From the NCBI RefSeq assembly GCF_002019635.1, contig NZ_KV917372.1, forward strand, positions 1,674,001 to 1,738,000: DNA of 64,000 nt, given 5' to 3'. The notes beneath the pieces are model-generated. The model saw only the letters and a list, made by a program, of their open reading frames with translations, had not been told where the DNA came from and did not search any database. The position numbers were made by a program, and so were the translations under genes. Source of the DNA: Metabacillus halosaccharovorans. Its GTDB lineage: Bacteria > Bacillota > Bacilli > Bacillales > Bacillaceae. The stretch's first letter is position 1. Each line of letters starts with the position of its first letter. Positions 45,291 to 54,071 of the stretch are shown here, piece by piece.

Positions 45291-46136
45291 CTATCCTTTA
45301 ACACCTGACGATAAAGAAAGCGATTCCATAAAATATTTTTGTGTAAATAAATAGAGAATAAATGTTGGAACAATCGCAATTAGCGCCCCTGTTAAAGCAT
45401 GAGCTATATCAAGTGCATACATGCCCTGAAGCAATTGCAGCCCTGGTGTAATTGGCATTTTTTCAATATCATTAAACACGATCGACGGCCATAAGAAGTC
45501 ATTCCAGGAACCTGTAAAAGTAAACAACGCAACAACCGTTAAAACTGGTCTTATTAACGGTAATATTAACTTAGTGAAAATTTGAAATTCAGACGCGCCG
45601 TCCACTCTGGCAGATTCATCAAAGTCCTTAGGAATTCCCTGCATAAATTGTCTAACTAGAAAGATATTAAATACTCCGGCAGCCCCCGGAACGATTGCTG
45701 CAAAATAGCTATTAACCCATCCTAATGTATCAATAATTTTATATAGTGGGATAAGGTTTACAACAGCAGGGAACATCATCGTTGCCATTAAAAAAATAAA
45801 GATGGCATCTCTCCCTTTAAATTTCATTCTTGAATAACCGTAACCGGCTAATGAGACAATCACTAGTACTAATACTGTTTGTGATACCGAAATAATGAGC
45901 GAGTTCATAAACCACTTTGCAACAGGTGCACTAGTGTTTTCGAACAGAACATCCTGATAGTTACCAATCACCCAATTTATCGGCAGTATGGTAAATGGAT
46001 TTGATTGAATATCCGATTCACTTTTGAATGTAGTTAAAAATGTGTAAAGTAATGGAACAAGCCATATAAACGCCATGAATAATAAAAAGATGAATGAAAT
46101 CATTTTCGATACTGTTATTTTCTTCAAGGAAAGCAC
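45291..46136 (-). CDS. Carbohydrate ABC transporter permease, MalG/AraQ type
   Basis: 281-residue CUT1 permease with six helices. The EAA loop reads KDFDESARVDGASEFQIFTK and the terminus ends YFMESLSLSSGVKG. It starts three bases after the previous permease stop, with AGGAGG upstream inside that gene. Partner genes are the binding protein and MalF-like permease. The surrounding GH43 and GH2 genes suggest arabinose- or galactose-containing oligosaccharides. Confidence 0.92.
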   Translation of the reverse strand: MLSLKKITVSKMISFIFLLFMAFIWLVPLLYTFLTTFKSESDIQSNPFTILPINWVIGNYQDVLFENTSAPVAKWFMNSLIISVSQTVLVLVIVSLAGYGYSRMKFKGRDAIFIFLMATMMFPAVVNLIPLYKIIDTLGWVNSYFAAIVPGAAGVFNIFLVRQFMQGIPKDFDESARVDGASEFQIFTKLILPLIRPVLTVVALFTFTGSWNDFLWPSIVFNDIEKMPITPGLQLLQGMYALDIAHALTGALIAIVPTFILYLFTQKYFMESLSLSSGVKG

Positions 46137-46139
46137 CTC

Positions 46140-47075
46140 CTAATCACGTTGTCTTAAAAAGAAGAATTGGATTGCAGAAACAACCATAATACATAATCCT
46201 AAAATGACAGCCATTGCTGCCCCAATACCTGCAATAGAAATTCCTGAACCGAATGCATTCTCTTGAATGTACATTAATAGAACTGTCGTCGAGCTAGTTG
46301 GTCCACCTTTTGTTAACATGAGCGGTTGCCCGTAAACATTAAATTGTGCAATTGTCGTGATAACGACTGTATAGAGTATTTGAGCTCTTATGCTTGGTAG
46401 TGTAATTTTAAAGAATTTTTGAACATTATTAGCGCCATCTATTGATGCAGCTTCATATAAATCTTTTGAAATCCCATTAAGAGCAGCTTGATAGATAATC
46501 ATATTTGCTCCAATTGTCCACCAAACAGTTACGATAACCAACGTAACCCATGCGTACGGCTGTGTAGATAACCAGTTCGTATCAACATTCAAATAATGGT
46601 TGATTGGTCCAAATGAAACACTAAATAGCATAGCAAATATGATCATGACAGCAGATACAGAAAATAAAGATGGCATATAAAACAGTGCTTGGAAAAACTT
46701 CATTCCTTTTGGTTTCGTATTTAGTCCAGCAGCTAAGAACAATGGAACAATAATACAAAATGGGACTGTAAATATTACAAATTTAAATGTATTTCCCAAA
46801 CCAACACGGAGTTGTTCGTAGAAAGTAGAATCCTGATTAAGTAAAATTTCTGTATAGTTTGCCAGTCCTACGAATTCAGGATCACCAATTAGATCCCAAT
46901 TGGTAAAAGAAATATAAACACCATATAAAGTAGGAAATAGAAAAAATACGGCAAATAGAATGAGATGTGGTCCAATGTATAGATAAGGAGATAGATTCAA
47001 CCTTTTTTTATTTGATTTTCCTACCAGTACTGAGGACATATTTACTTCCTTATTCTCTCCAGTATTTATCATCAT
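46140..47075 (-). CDS. Carbohydrate ABC transporter permease, MalF/AraP type
   Basis: 311-residue permease with helices beginning LSPYLYIGPHLILFAVFFLF and the EAA loop KDLYEAASIDGANNVQKFFK. The ATG at 47075 has AGGAGC six bases upstream; a second ATG at 47039 with AAGGAAG is also possible. A 13-bp hairpin separates it from the binding-protein gene. Part of the second-locus importer. Confidence 0.92.
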   Translation of the reverse strand: MMINTGENKEVNMSSVLVGKSNKKRLNLSPYLYIGPHLILFAVFFLFPTLYGVYISFTNWDLIGDPEFVGLANYTEILLNQDSTFYEQLRVGLGNTFKFVIFTVPFCIIVPLFLAAGLNTKPKGMKFFQALFYMPSLFSVSAVMIIFAMLFSVSFGPINHYLNVDTNWLSTQPYAWVTLVIVTVWWTIGANMIIYQAALNGISKDLYEAASIDGANNVQKFFKITLPSIRAQILYTVVITTIAQFNVYGQPLMLTKGGPTSSTTVLLMYIQENAFGSGISIAGIGAAMAVILGLCIMVVSAIQFFFLRQRD

Positions 47076-47118
47076 TTTAAGCTCCTATTCTTTCGTTATC
47101 GAATAGAGAGAGGACAAC

Positions 47119-47147
47119 TCAACCAAAGGGTTTGACCCTTTGGTTGA
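47119..47147 (-). terminator. Intercistronic hairpin after second-locus binding-protein gene
   Basis: TCAACCAAAGGGT / ACCCTTTGGTTGA, 13-bp perfect stem with a 3-base loop and no T-run behind it on the minus strand. Same placement as the hairpins at 6076 and 28907: between a binding protein and its downstream genes. Confidence 0.65.
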
Positions 47148-47173
47148 ATCATTCTCAATAATTTTAGCAACGA

Positions 47174-48430
47174 TTATTTTTTATTTGTTGCTATTTTATC
47201 TTCAATGGCTTTTTGTGCTTTTTCCAGTCCTTCATCAATATCTAATTTTCCAAACGCCGCATCTCCAACTAATTTATCAATCTCTTCAACTACAAAGCCA
47301 TTATATTTATAATCAAAGATTTTTAATGTTTTTTGTAATTCAGGATCTTCTATTAAGAATGATTGTGGCATTTCTTTGTATTCAGAATCGTCTAATGTTT
47401 CTAATGCAGCAGGGTTTTGTCCCGCCTTTGCCCACGGAAGTGAATGTTGTCTTACGTAGTCAAGGAAATCCATCATTCCTTTTGTTTTCTCTTCAGACCG
47501 ATTTTCATCTTTAAACATGACGAATTGATGAGAAGACGTCCAGTTTACAATATTATCTGGTGAAATTTGCGGGAAATTCGTTAAGCCCCAATTTAAATTT
47601 TTCGCTTCATTTAAGCCGTTTTGCATCCAAATACCTTCAGGATAGAAGATTGCTTTACCAGATTGAAACAATTGACCTGGATCTTCTCCATCTTTGTTGG
47701 CAATTTTGTCATCAACTAACCCCTTAATTAATTCCAACGCTTCTTTCGCTTCCGGCGTATTAAGAGTTGGTGTTTCTCCATCACTAGTAATATCTCCACC
47801 TAGTTGATTGTAAATAGATAAAAAGATCGGTCGAGTCCAAGTTAAGCCGAAACCAGTAATACCGTCTTTTTTAGATAGTTCTCCAGCCTCTCGGATTTCA
47901 TCAAAAGTAATAACGTTATCATCAAGTGCATTTGGTGCATATTTTTCAAGTAATTCTTTATTGTAATACATAACAAAGCTGTGAACATCTAATGGAACAC
48001 TATATCTACTGCCATTAATATCTCCAATATTCCATCCTGCGGGAACATAGTTTTCTGCTTTAATCTCAGGATAATCACCCAATAAATCATCGTATGGTGT
48101 TAACATATCATTATCAACAAATTGTTTAATTCTCTCTGCATGTACAATGGTTAAATCAGGAATCCCTTTTCCGGAATTTACTACCGTCGGGATTTTTGTA
48201 TACATATCTCCCTCAGTAATAGATAAATTTTTAACCTTGAATTCCGGATTTGTCTTATTATACTCATCAACGATTTGTTTCATATTTTCCCCATCCGGAC
48301 CTGTAAATGGATTCCAAAATAGAATCTCATTTTTAGATGACCCTGAACTACTGGATGAACCGCTACAACCTGATAAAGCCATGGCAAACACAAAAAGTAT
48401 CGTGAACATTAATACCGCTTTTTTCTTCAT
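47174..48430 (-). CDS. Sugar ABC transporter substrate-binding lipoprotein
   Basis: 418-residue family 1 solute-binding protein. Signal peptide MKKKAVLMFTILFVFAMA with lipobox LSGC, then a Ser-rich linker and the domain start EILFWNPFTGPDGENMKQIV. It captures the oligosaccharide for the two permeases behind it. GGGGGG precedes the ATG. A cruciform-forming repeat (48462-48634) begins 31 bases upstream, so its promoter must lie within or beyond that element. A palindromic AAGTATA / TATACTT stands at 48642-48661. Confidence 0.92.
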   Translation of the reverse strand: MKKKAVLMFTILFVFAMALSGCSGSSSSSGSSKNEILFWNPFTGPDGENMKQIVDEYNKTNPEFKVKNLSITEGDMYTKIPTVVNSGKGIPDLTIVHAERIKQFVDNDMLTPYDDLLGDYPEIKAENYVPAGWNIGDINGSRYSVPLDVHSFVMYYNKELLEKYAPNALDDNVITFDEIREAGELSKKDGITGFGLTWTRPIFLSIYNQLGGDITSDGETPTLNTPEAKEALELIKGLVDDKIANKDGEDPGQLFQSGKAIFYPEGIWMQNGLNEAKNLNWGLTNFPQISPDNIVNWTSSHQFVMFKDENRSEEKTKGMMDFLDYVRQHSLPWAKAGQNPAALETLDDSEYKEMPQSFLIEDPELQKTLKIFDYKYNGFVVEEIDKLVGDAAFGKLDIDEGLEKAQKAIEDKIATNKK

Positions 48431-48461
48431 ATATTTCCCCCCTGATTTTTGTTAAGAAAAG

Positions 48462-48634
48462 CGCAAACGCCTTGATCAGCCTAAGGCAGGCATAAGACGC
48501 TCAGGAATAGAAGACGCTGTTTGTCTTCAATTCCTGAGTGGCTTATGATCCCGAGGCAGTCAAAAAAACTCGACGTCCTGTCGCTTGACTGCACTTGCAC
48601 GTCCTATGCTGGGCTAGGCGCTGGAGCTGGACAC
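48462..48634. repeat. Bacillus-type GCGC...GCTGGAGCT intergenic repeat
   Basis: The outer ends AAAGCGCAAACGCCTTG and GGCTAGGCGCTGGAGCTGGAC are inverted relative to one another. Inside, CATAAGACGCTCAGGAAT pairs with ATTCCTGAGTGGCTTATG, and CAGTCAA with TTGACTG. Similar elements are scattered between genes of many Bacillus species (from memory). It lies between the GH2 and binding-protein genes and would fold strongly as RNA or cruciform. Confidence 0.75.
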
Positions 48635-48682
48635 CAACACTAAGTATAAAACTTTATACTTTATTACCTTTTATTTAAATCT

Positions 48683-48713
48683 CTTGACTGAAATTAGACC
48701 GATTTCAGTCAAG
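48683..48713 (-). terminator. Terminator after the GH2 pair
   Basis: CTTGACTGAAAT / ATTTCAGTCAAG, 12-bp perfect stem with a 7-base loop, 41 bases after the GH2 stop; AGATTTAAAT follows on the minus strand. Confidence 0.75.
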
Positions 48714-48753
48714 GGATCTTTCACATCATTCATTTTGGATTCGAATAGGTTAG

Positions 48754-50550
48754 TTACCTTACAATCGGTACATGCCACATATCATTTATTTTTTTGAGCA
48801 GTTGTAAATCACACTTCGGTTTTCGATCATATGTTAATAAGCCATTAATCTCCTGTTCAACATCTGTTAACTGTGTATAACAATATCCATGCAAAGCACT
48901 GGATTCATACACCGCTTTCATGACTCGTTCATAATCCGCCAGAAAATCTTCCTCATTTGTAACAGACGTATAACCCCAGCCACTATCATCGCCAACTTTA
49001 TATCCAATTCCACCGAATTCAGTTAAAAGAATTGGCTCACCACTGTGATGATAACCTTTCGTATAGATCTCTCGTCCGGCCGGTCTTGAAAGAAGCAGGT
49101 TTTCAGTAGTTCGTAATGAATTCCTAAACTCATTGTACTTTTCCACTTCATCCTTTTGTCCATGGTTGTAATTATGAATGGCACAAATATCTGTTTTTGT
49201 TAATTCCCACCCATCATTTGAAATGACCAATCTTGTTGTATCAAGTGAATGGATTAAATGATACATCGCTGCCGAATGGTGTATTTGCTGATCATTATTA
49301 CAAATAGAAGGAACTCCCCAACTTTCATTAATAGGAACCCATGTGACAATACAAGGATGGTTGTAATCTCGTTCGATGATTTCAATCCATTCGTTAGTTA
49401 GACGCGCAACAGCATCTTCACTATAAGAAGGTGAAGCAGCACATTCTCCCCAAACCAGGAAGCCTAATTTATCTGCCCAATAAAGAAAGCGGGGATCCTC
49501 TACCTTTTGGTGCTTTCTGCAGCCATTAAATCCCATTTCTTTTGTTAGTTCTATATCGTTCTTTAAATCCTCATCAGTTGGTGCAGTTAATAAACCTTCC
49601 GGCCAATACCCCTGATCAAGTACTAATTTTTGATAATATGGTCTATTGTTTAGATATACCATGCCATTTTCAGTATGAATTTTCCTCATTCCAAAGTAAG
49701 AAGAGATAGTATCCAGCACTTGCTCTTGTTCTTTCACACGAATTTTGACATCGAATAAATTCGGATTTTCTGGTGACCAGTTCCACCCAACATGATGAAA
49801 ACCAGTTCGAAATATTTTTCGATTGTAGAGATTAATCGACCTTTTGACAAAATTTTCATAAATTTGGATGGTTTCATTGGCAATCACTTCATCTTTAAAG
49901 GTGATATCGATTTCCACCTTTTTATTTATATAATCACCTGCCAACTCAAAATCGATTGTAATATCACCATTGTCGATATCCGGAGTGAATCTCAATTTTT
50001 TTATATGAGTTTTATTCACTGCTTCTATCCATACTGTCTGCCATATTCCGGTAGTCCGTGTGTACCAAATAGCAGCAGATTTTTCAATCCAATATTGCTT
50101 TCCTCTCGGAATGGTTTCATCTATAGAAGGATCTTCAACTCTTACAACAAGTGTTTGGTTTCCATCCTGTAAATAGTTGGTTATATCAAATGAAAAGGAG
50201 GTGTGGCCACCCTCATGGGAACCTACCAAATTTCCATTAATAAAAACCATTGCACGATAGTCAACAGCACCAAAATGCAGGATAATTTGCTTTCCATTCA
50301 TTGAATCAGGAATGGTAAATTCACGACGATACCATACCCAATCATGGAAAGTAGAATCATTTATTCCACTCAGCTTTGTTTGATAAGCAAAGGGTACATT
50401 TATTTTTTGCTCGTATTCCGTACCTTCTTTAAACCATTTTTCTTCCAGTCCAATATTTTGATCATCAAATTCAAAATCCCATTCACCGTTTAGATTAAGC
50501 CAGTCTCCTCTCACTAATTGTGGGCGGGGATATTCTTGTCGAAATGTCAT
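48754..50550 (-). CDS. Glycoside hydrolase family 2, compact form (second of a pair)
   Basis: 598-residue cytosolic GH2 enzyme: jelly roll (REYPRPQLVRGDWLNLNGEW; VWYRREFTIPDSMNGKQII), Ig-like domain and TIM barrel with acid/base Glu409 in WVPINESWGVP and nucleophile Glu511 in ILLTEFGGIGYK. It lacks the C-terminal domains of LacZ. The enzyme 27 bases upstream is a clear paralogue over its whole length. Compact GH2 proteins include beta-galactosidases, beta-glucuronidases and arabinosidases; specificity cannot be read by eye. Context suggests a sugar released with arabinose. Confidence 0.87.
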   Translation of the reverse strand: MTFRQEYPRPQLVRGDWLNLNGEWDFEFDDQNIGLEEKWFKEGTEYEQKINVPFAYQTKLSGINDSTFHDWVWYRREFTIPDSMNGKQIILHFGAVDYRAMVFINGNLVGSHEGGHTSFSFDITNYLQDGNQTLVVRVEDPSIDETIPRGKQYWIEKSAAIWYTRTTGIWQTVWIEAVNKTHIKKLRFTPDIDNGDITIDFELAGDYINKKVEIDITFKDEVIANETIQIYENFVKRSINLYNRKIFRTGFHHVGWNWSPENPNLFDVKIRVKEQEQVLDTISSYFGMRKIHTENGMVYLNNRPYYQKLVLDQGYWPEGLLTAPTDEDLKNDIELTKEMGFNGCRKHQKVEDPRFLYWADKLGFLVWGECAASPSYSEDAVARLTNEWIEIIERDYNHPCIVTWVPINESWGVPSICNNDQQIHHSAAMYHLIHSLDTTRLVISNDGWELTKTDICAIHNYNHGQKDEVEKYNEFRNSLRTTENLLLSRPAGREIYTKGYHHSGEPILLTEFGGIGYKVGDDSGWGYTSVTNEEDFLADYERVMKAVYESSALHGYCYTQLTDVEQEINGLLTYDRKPKCDLQLLKKINDMWHVPIVR

Positions 50551-50576
50551 AAGCTTCTCCTTTATCTGTGTTAAAA

Positions 50577-52334
50577 TTATTTACTGTTAATCTCTTTAAT
50601 TTTGGTTAAGTCGACTTTTGGTGTTCGATCTTCATTTAGAAGTCCATTAATCTCTTGCTGAACATCTGTAATTTGTGTATAACAAAACCCGCTAATATAT
50701 GGAGTATCTTTAATTCCTTGTGTAATAGATTCATAGCGTTTTAGAAAATCTTCTTCATTCTTCACTTGATTTCCATATCCCCAACCTTTTTCCGAGTTGA
50801 AGGCAATACCACCGTACTCACTGATGATGATTGGTTGCCCTTTATACTCATAACCTTGTGCCATGGCATGCTTATGTTTATTGAAAGCTATTTCATTATT
50901 AACTACCTTTTCTTTATCTTTATATCGGTTTAAAAATTCATCTCCATATTCCACATAATCGTGCAATGTAATGATGTCTGATACTGTGTGCTCCCATCCA
51001 TCGTTTACAATCACCGGCCTCATACTGTCGATTGCTTTTGTGAGATGATAAATTCCCTCTGTGAACTTTTGTTGCTTACGGTCTGTAAAAACATTTTTCA
51101 CACCCCATGACTCATTAAACGGTGTCCATACAATAATACTTGGGTGATTATAGTGTTGCTTGACAACCTCCATCCATTCCTCAGTAAAGTTTTGAACAGC
51201 CTCATCTGAAAACTCATATGTTGCAGCCATTTCAGACCAAACAAGGAGACCCTTTTTATCCGCCCAATAAAGATATCGTTGATCTTCCACCTTCATATGT
51301 TTTCTTACTCCGTTAAAGCCCATCGCGAAAGTTTTATCAATATCCTCAAGTATGGCTTCTTCGGAAGGTGGTGTTAAATGGGATTCCTCCCAATAACCCT
51401 GATCTAAAATGAGCTTTTGATAGATTGGAATATTATTAAGCATTACATTTCCGTTCTCTATTGATATCTTTCTCATACCAAAATACGATTTTACAAGATC
51501 TATGACTTCACCATTTTTAAGTAATGTAAATGTAACATCGTATAAGTTAGGAGAATGTGGACTCCAATGAACAACTCTCCAATGATGGAACTCACTTGCA
51601 ATATTTGTATTTATTGTTTGGTTTGGACGGCTAACTACTTGATCAAATGTCTTTATGGGTAAACCCTTAAAGGAAATAGACGTTTTCAACACATAGGAAG
51701 AATCAATGTTCCCCCCTACTTCATAGACAAATTCAACTGATTCAGAATCTACATCAGGGGTTATTTTTACAGCATGAATATGTGTATCATTTAAAAACTC
51801 AAGCCATACCGTTTGCCAAATGCCTGTTGTTTGAACATACCAGCATTCATAACTCTGATCCAACCATCTTTGTTTTCCACGTGGTTGAAAGCAGCTTTGG
51901 CTATCCTCGTTTTTTACAACAATGTCCAGTTCATTTGTTTCTTCTAAGTAGTCTGTTATATTGAAAGAAAAAGCGATTTGCCCGCCTTTTCGTTCACCAA
52001 CAAACCTCCCATTCACCCATAGCTTTGTCTTATAATCTGCTGCCTGGAAATGAAGGACGATTTCCTTGCCCTCGTATTCAGAAGGAATCGTTATTTTCTT
52101 CTGATACCAAATATGTGGACAAAATTCTTCCTCCTCGATTCCACTGGCTTTTGTTTCATATGTAAATGGAACAATGATTTTTTTTTCGGCGTCGAATTTC
52201 TTGTACCACTTCTCTTTTTCACCATTGTTTTCTTTATCAAATTTAAAGTTCCATTCACCATTTAAGTTCAACCATTCTGCTCTTTCAAATTGAGGCCTAG
52301 GATATTCCTCTCTAGGAATGCTATTATTTATCAT
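50577..52334 (-). CDS. Glycoside hydrolase family 2, compact form (first of a pair)
   Basis: 585 residues, paralogous to the following gene: REEYPRPQFERAEWLNLNGE, acid/base Glu in TPFNESWGVKNVF, nucleophile Glu in IIISEYGGIAFNSEKG. The same domain order and no signal peptide. The first gene of its unit; GGAGATTTATAGA precedes the ATG. Several TACTAAATTTAGTA-like operators and a near-cre stand upstream, so it is under the GntR/LacI chimera encoded behind it. A duplication followed by divergence suggests two related linkages are cut. Confidence 0.87.
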   Translation of the reverse strand: MINNSIPREEYPRPQFERAEWLNLNGEWNFKFDKENNGEKEKWYKKFDAEKKIIVPFTYETKASGIEEEEFCPHIWYQKKITIPSEYEGKEIVLHFQAADYKTKLWVNGRFVGERKGGQIAFSFNITDYLEETNELDIVVKNEDSQSCFQPRGKQRWLDQSYECWYVQTTGIWQTVWLEFLNDTHIHAVKITPDVDSESVEFVYEVGGNIDSSYVLKTSISFKGLPIKTFDQVVSRPNQTINTNIASEFHHWRVVHWSPHSPNLYDVTFTLLKNGEVIDLVKSYFGMRKISIENGNVMLNNIPIYQKLILDQGYWEESHLTPPSEEAILEDIDKTFAMGFNGVRKHMKVEDQRYLYWADKKGLLVWSEMAATYEFSDEAVQNFTEEWMEVVKQHYNHPSIIVWTPFNESWGVKNVFTDRKQQKFTEGIYHLTKAIDSMRPVIVNDGWEHTVSDIITLHDYVEYGDEFLNRYKDKEKVVNNEIAFNKHKHAMAQGYEYKGQPIIISEYGGIAFNSEKGWGYGNQVKNEEDFLKRYESITQGIKDTPYISGFCYTQITDVQQEINGLLNEDRTPKVDLTKIKEINSK

Positions 52335-52426
52335 TCTATAAATCTCCTTTAACCAAAAACTTGTTTATACACTCAGAACTTTGGAAGTGCTTACACAAAT
52401 ATTATTACATAATGAATATAACTTAT

Positions 52427-52470
52427 ATACTAAATTTAATATAAAATATACCTTTATATACTAAATTAAT
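52427..52470. promoter_or_regulatory. Two imperfect GntR operators upstream of GH2 pair
   Basis: ATACTAAATTTAATAT at 52427-52442 and ATACTAAATTAAT at 52458-52470 are variants of the perfect palindrome at 52576-52591; both are followed or preceded by ATATAC. Confidence 0.55.
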
Positions 52471-52527
52471 TCTTTTCTCCTAATAATTAAGTTCATTTAA
52501 ACCAATATTTTTTATAAGAAATAATAA

Positions 52528-52542
52528 TTTAAGCGCTTTCAA
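52528..52542. promoter_or_regulatory. Near-consensus cre box upstream of GH2 pair
   Basis: TTTAAGCGCTTTCAA; read on the other strand TTGAAAGCGCTTAAA, it agrees with the CcpA consensus at all but one position. Located between the GntR operators. Confidence 0.5.
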
Positions 52543-52575
52543 AAAAGATGTTAATATAATAAATCTGGATATTAC

Positions 52576-52591
52576 ATACTAAATTTAGTAT
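52576..52591. promoter_or_regulatory. GntR operator ATACTAAATTTAGTAT
   Basis: Perfect 16-bp palindrome followed by AAAATATACTTAG. The same words recur at 52427-52470 and before the GntR gene (53899-53930), which marks this as its binding motif. The stretch 52600-52730 between here and the terminator shows no gene I can support. Confidence 0.65.
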
Positions 52592-52729
52592 AAAATATAC
52601 TTAGTTTATAAACTAACCATAGTTTGCTCATATTGTGAACACTCCCGTCCTGTTCACAAAAACTTGGAAATGGAGCATCCAGGATGGTTATTGAGTACGG
52701 GATAGCAAGATAAAGGAACCAATAAGGAG

Positions 52730-52774
52730 TCACAAAAAACCGTACATTATAATTACCTAAACTATGCACGGTTT
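52730..52774 (-). terminator. Terminator of the GntR gene
   Basis: Minus strand AAACCGTGCATAG ... TGTACGGTTT followed by TTT: stem AAACCGT / ACGGTTT extended by CA / TG. An additional 11-bp hairpin GAAAGTATTTG / CAAATACTTTC (52796-52825) covers the stop codon itself. Confidence 0.7.
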
Positions 52775-52813
52775 AATCTTGAATGTTTAATCACCGAAAG
52801 TATTTGTTAACCT

Positions 52814-53887
52814 TCAAATACTTTCTTCATCTTTTACAATTTTCAGATCAACAGGAACGTATATTCTTTTTGGATTGTAATGACCTTCAAGTTGCTCTAA
52901 AAGCAAGTTCACTGTTTTTTTACTACATTCGGCAATATTCTGTTTTATAAAGGAAACCCCAGATATTCCCGCTGGGTCAAATGATAGCAATTCAATGTCT
53001 CTCGATGCTTCTTTTTTAATTGATTTAATAGCTTCATGAGTATATAAAGCCAGTTCAGCATTCATCGTAAATACAGCTGTTATTTCAGACTTACTTAATA
53101 AAAATTCTTTGATAAGTGTAGGGGTTTTTCCAGCTGAAATATCATTAAAGTTTAAAGTAAGCCATTGATTTTTATTGATAGTCGTTCCCTTATTTAAAAA
53201 AGCCTTTTCAAAGCCTTTAGCTCTTTCAGCTGTAACAGTATTCGTAATAATTGGTGAAACAAGACCAATGTTTGTATGACCTTCTTCCAAAAAATAAGAG
53301 ATCGCCTCATAGGTTCCAGATTCATTTTCAGAGGTTACACTATAAGTCAATATATTCTCCATGTATCGATCAATTAAGACCAGAGGGAATTTATCCAGTG
53401 ATAGCCTGAGTACTGCTTCATTGTATGTTTCCTTTTCTGTAGGAAAAATGATCATTCCCTTTACATCAAGCTTTCTGAACATTGCAATTGCATCAGCTTC
53501 TTCAAACTGAGATTCCCGCGTGATCTTTATAATTAGATGATAGCCATTTTTCGAAACATATTTTTCAATATAATTAACAAACTCTTGCTCAATCTTCGTT
53601 TTCATACTAGGAAGAATAAATCCTATTAATCCTTTTGATTTTTTCGATATACTAGTTGAGCTTGTGAGACTGCTTTCACAAACAAACGTCCCTTTCCCTT
53701 TTATTCTTTCTACAATTCCCTCTTCCGCGAGTCCTGCTAATGCATTCTTTGTTGTAATTTGGCTCACATGATATTCTTCCGTTAATTCTTTTTCAGATGG
53801 TACTCTGTCACCTACTCGCAGCTTACCGGATTGGATTTGCTCTTTGATTCTATTTTTTATTTGTTGGTATAGTGGTTCATTTTTTAT
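52814..53887 (-). CDS. AraR-like GntR/LacI chimeric repressor with apparent ATA start
   Basis: 357 residues if read from ATA at 53887. The GntR winged helix is intact in this frame: KNEPLYQQIKNRIKEQIQSG, RVPSEKELTEEYHVSQITT, AGLAEEGIVERIKGKGTFV. A LacI-type sensor domain follows (GLIGFILPSMKTKIEQEFVN; LLSFDPAGISGVSFIKQN). No ATG, GTG or TTG exists upstream in frame before a TGA; the first usable GTG (53767) would cut off half the DNA-binding domain. AAGGGTGAG stands five bases before the ATA. B. subtilis AraR has the same fusion. It is the probable repressor of the GH2 pair. A sequence error or point mutation of ATG is an alternative. Confidence 0.8.
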   Translation of the reverse strand: MKNEPLYQQIKNRIKEQIQSGKLRVGDRVPSEKELTEEYHVSQITTKNALAGLAEEGIVERIKGKGTFVCESSLTSSTSISKKSKGLIGFILPSMKTKIEQEFVNYIEKYVSKNGYHLIIKITRESQFEEADAIAMFRKLDVKGMIIFPTEKETYNEAVLRLSLDKFPLVLIDRYMENILTYSVTSENESGTYEAISYFLEEGHTNIGLVSPIITNTVTAERAKGFEKAFLNKGTTINKNQWLTLNFNDISAGKTPTLIKEFLLSKSEITAVFTMNAELALYTHEAIKSIKKEASRDIELLSFDPAGISGVSFIKQNIAECSKKTVNLLLEQLEGHYNPKRIYVPVDLKIVKDEESI

Positions 53888-53898
53888 TTTAACTCACC

Positions 53899-53930
53899 CT
53901 TAGTATATTATTAATACTAATTATACTAAG
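53899..53930. promoter_or_regulatory. Autoregulatory operator of GntR gene
   Basis: CTTAGTATA and TATACTAAG, perfect 9-base inverted arms 14 bases apart, overlapping the ribosome binding site and a minus-strand TATAAT (53920-53925). The half-site TATACTAA is the same as in the GH2 promoter. Confidence 0.6.
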
Positions 53931-53992
53931 ACTTAATATAAAATACTACACCTTATTTCTAATCCAAACAGTTGCATTATTCTGAAATACAA

Positions 53993-54041
53993 AAGCCAAT
54001 TTAGAACAGAAGGCGTTAATCCCCTTCCTCTAAATTGGCTT
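53993..54041 (-). terminator. Terminator of menA
   Basis: AAGCCAATTTAGA / TCTAAATTGGCTT, 13-bp perfect stem with an inner GAAGG / CCTTC pairing, 31 bases after the menA stop. Confidence 0.75.
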
Positions 54042-54071
54042 ATACTTGAAACTTGATTATTAAGATGATTT

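Noticed and set aside
52572-52769. 65-codon minus-strand frame between the GH2 pair and GntR gene
   Set aside because: It contains the operator and terminator sequences, lacks a ribosome binding site and resembles no protein family. A possible gene remnant in 52600-52730 could not be recognised either.
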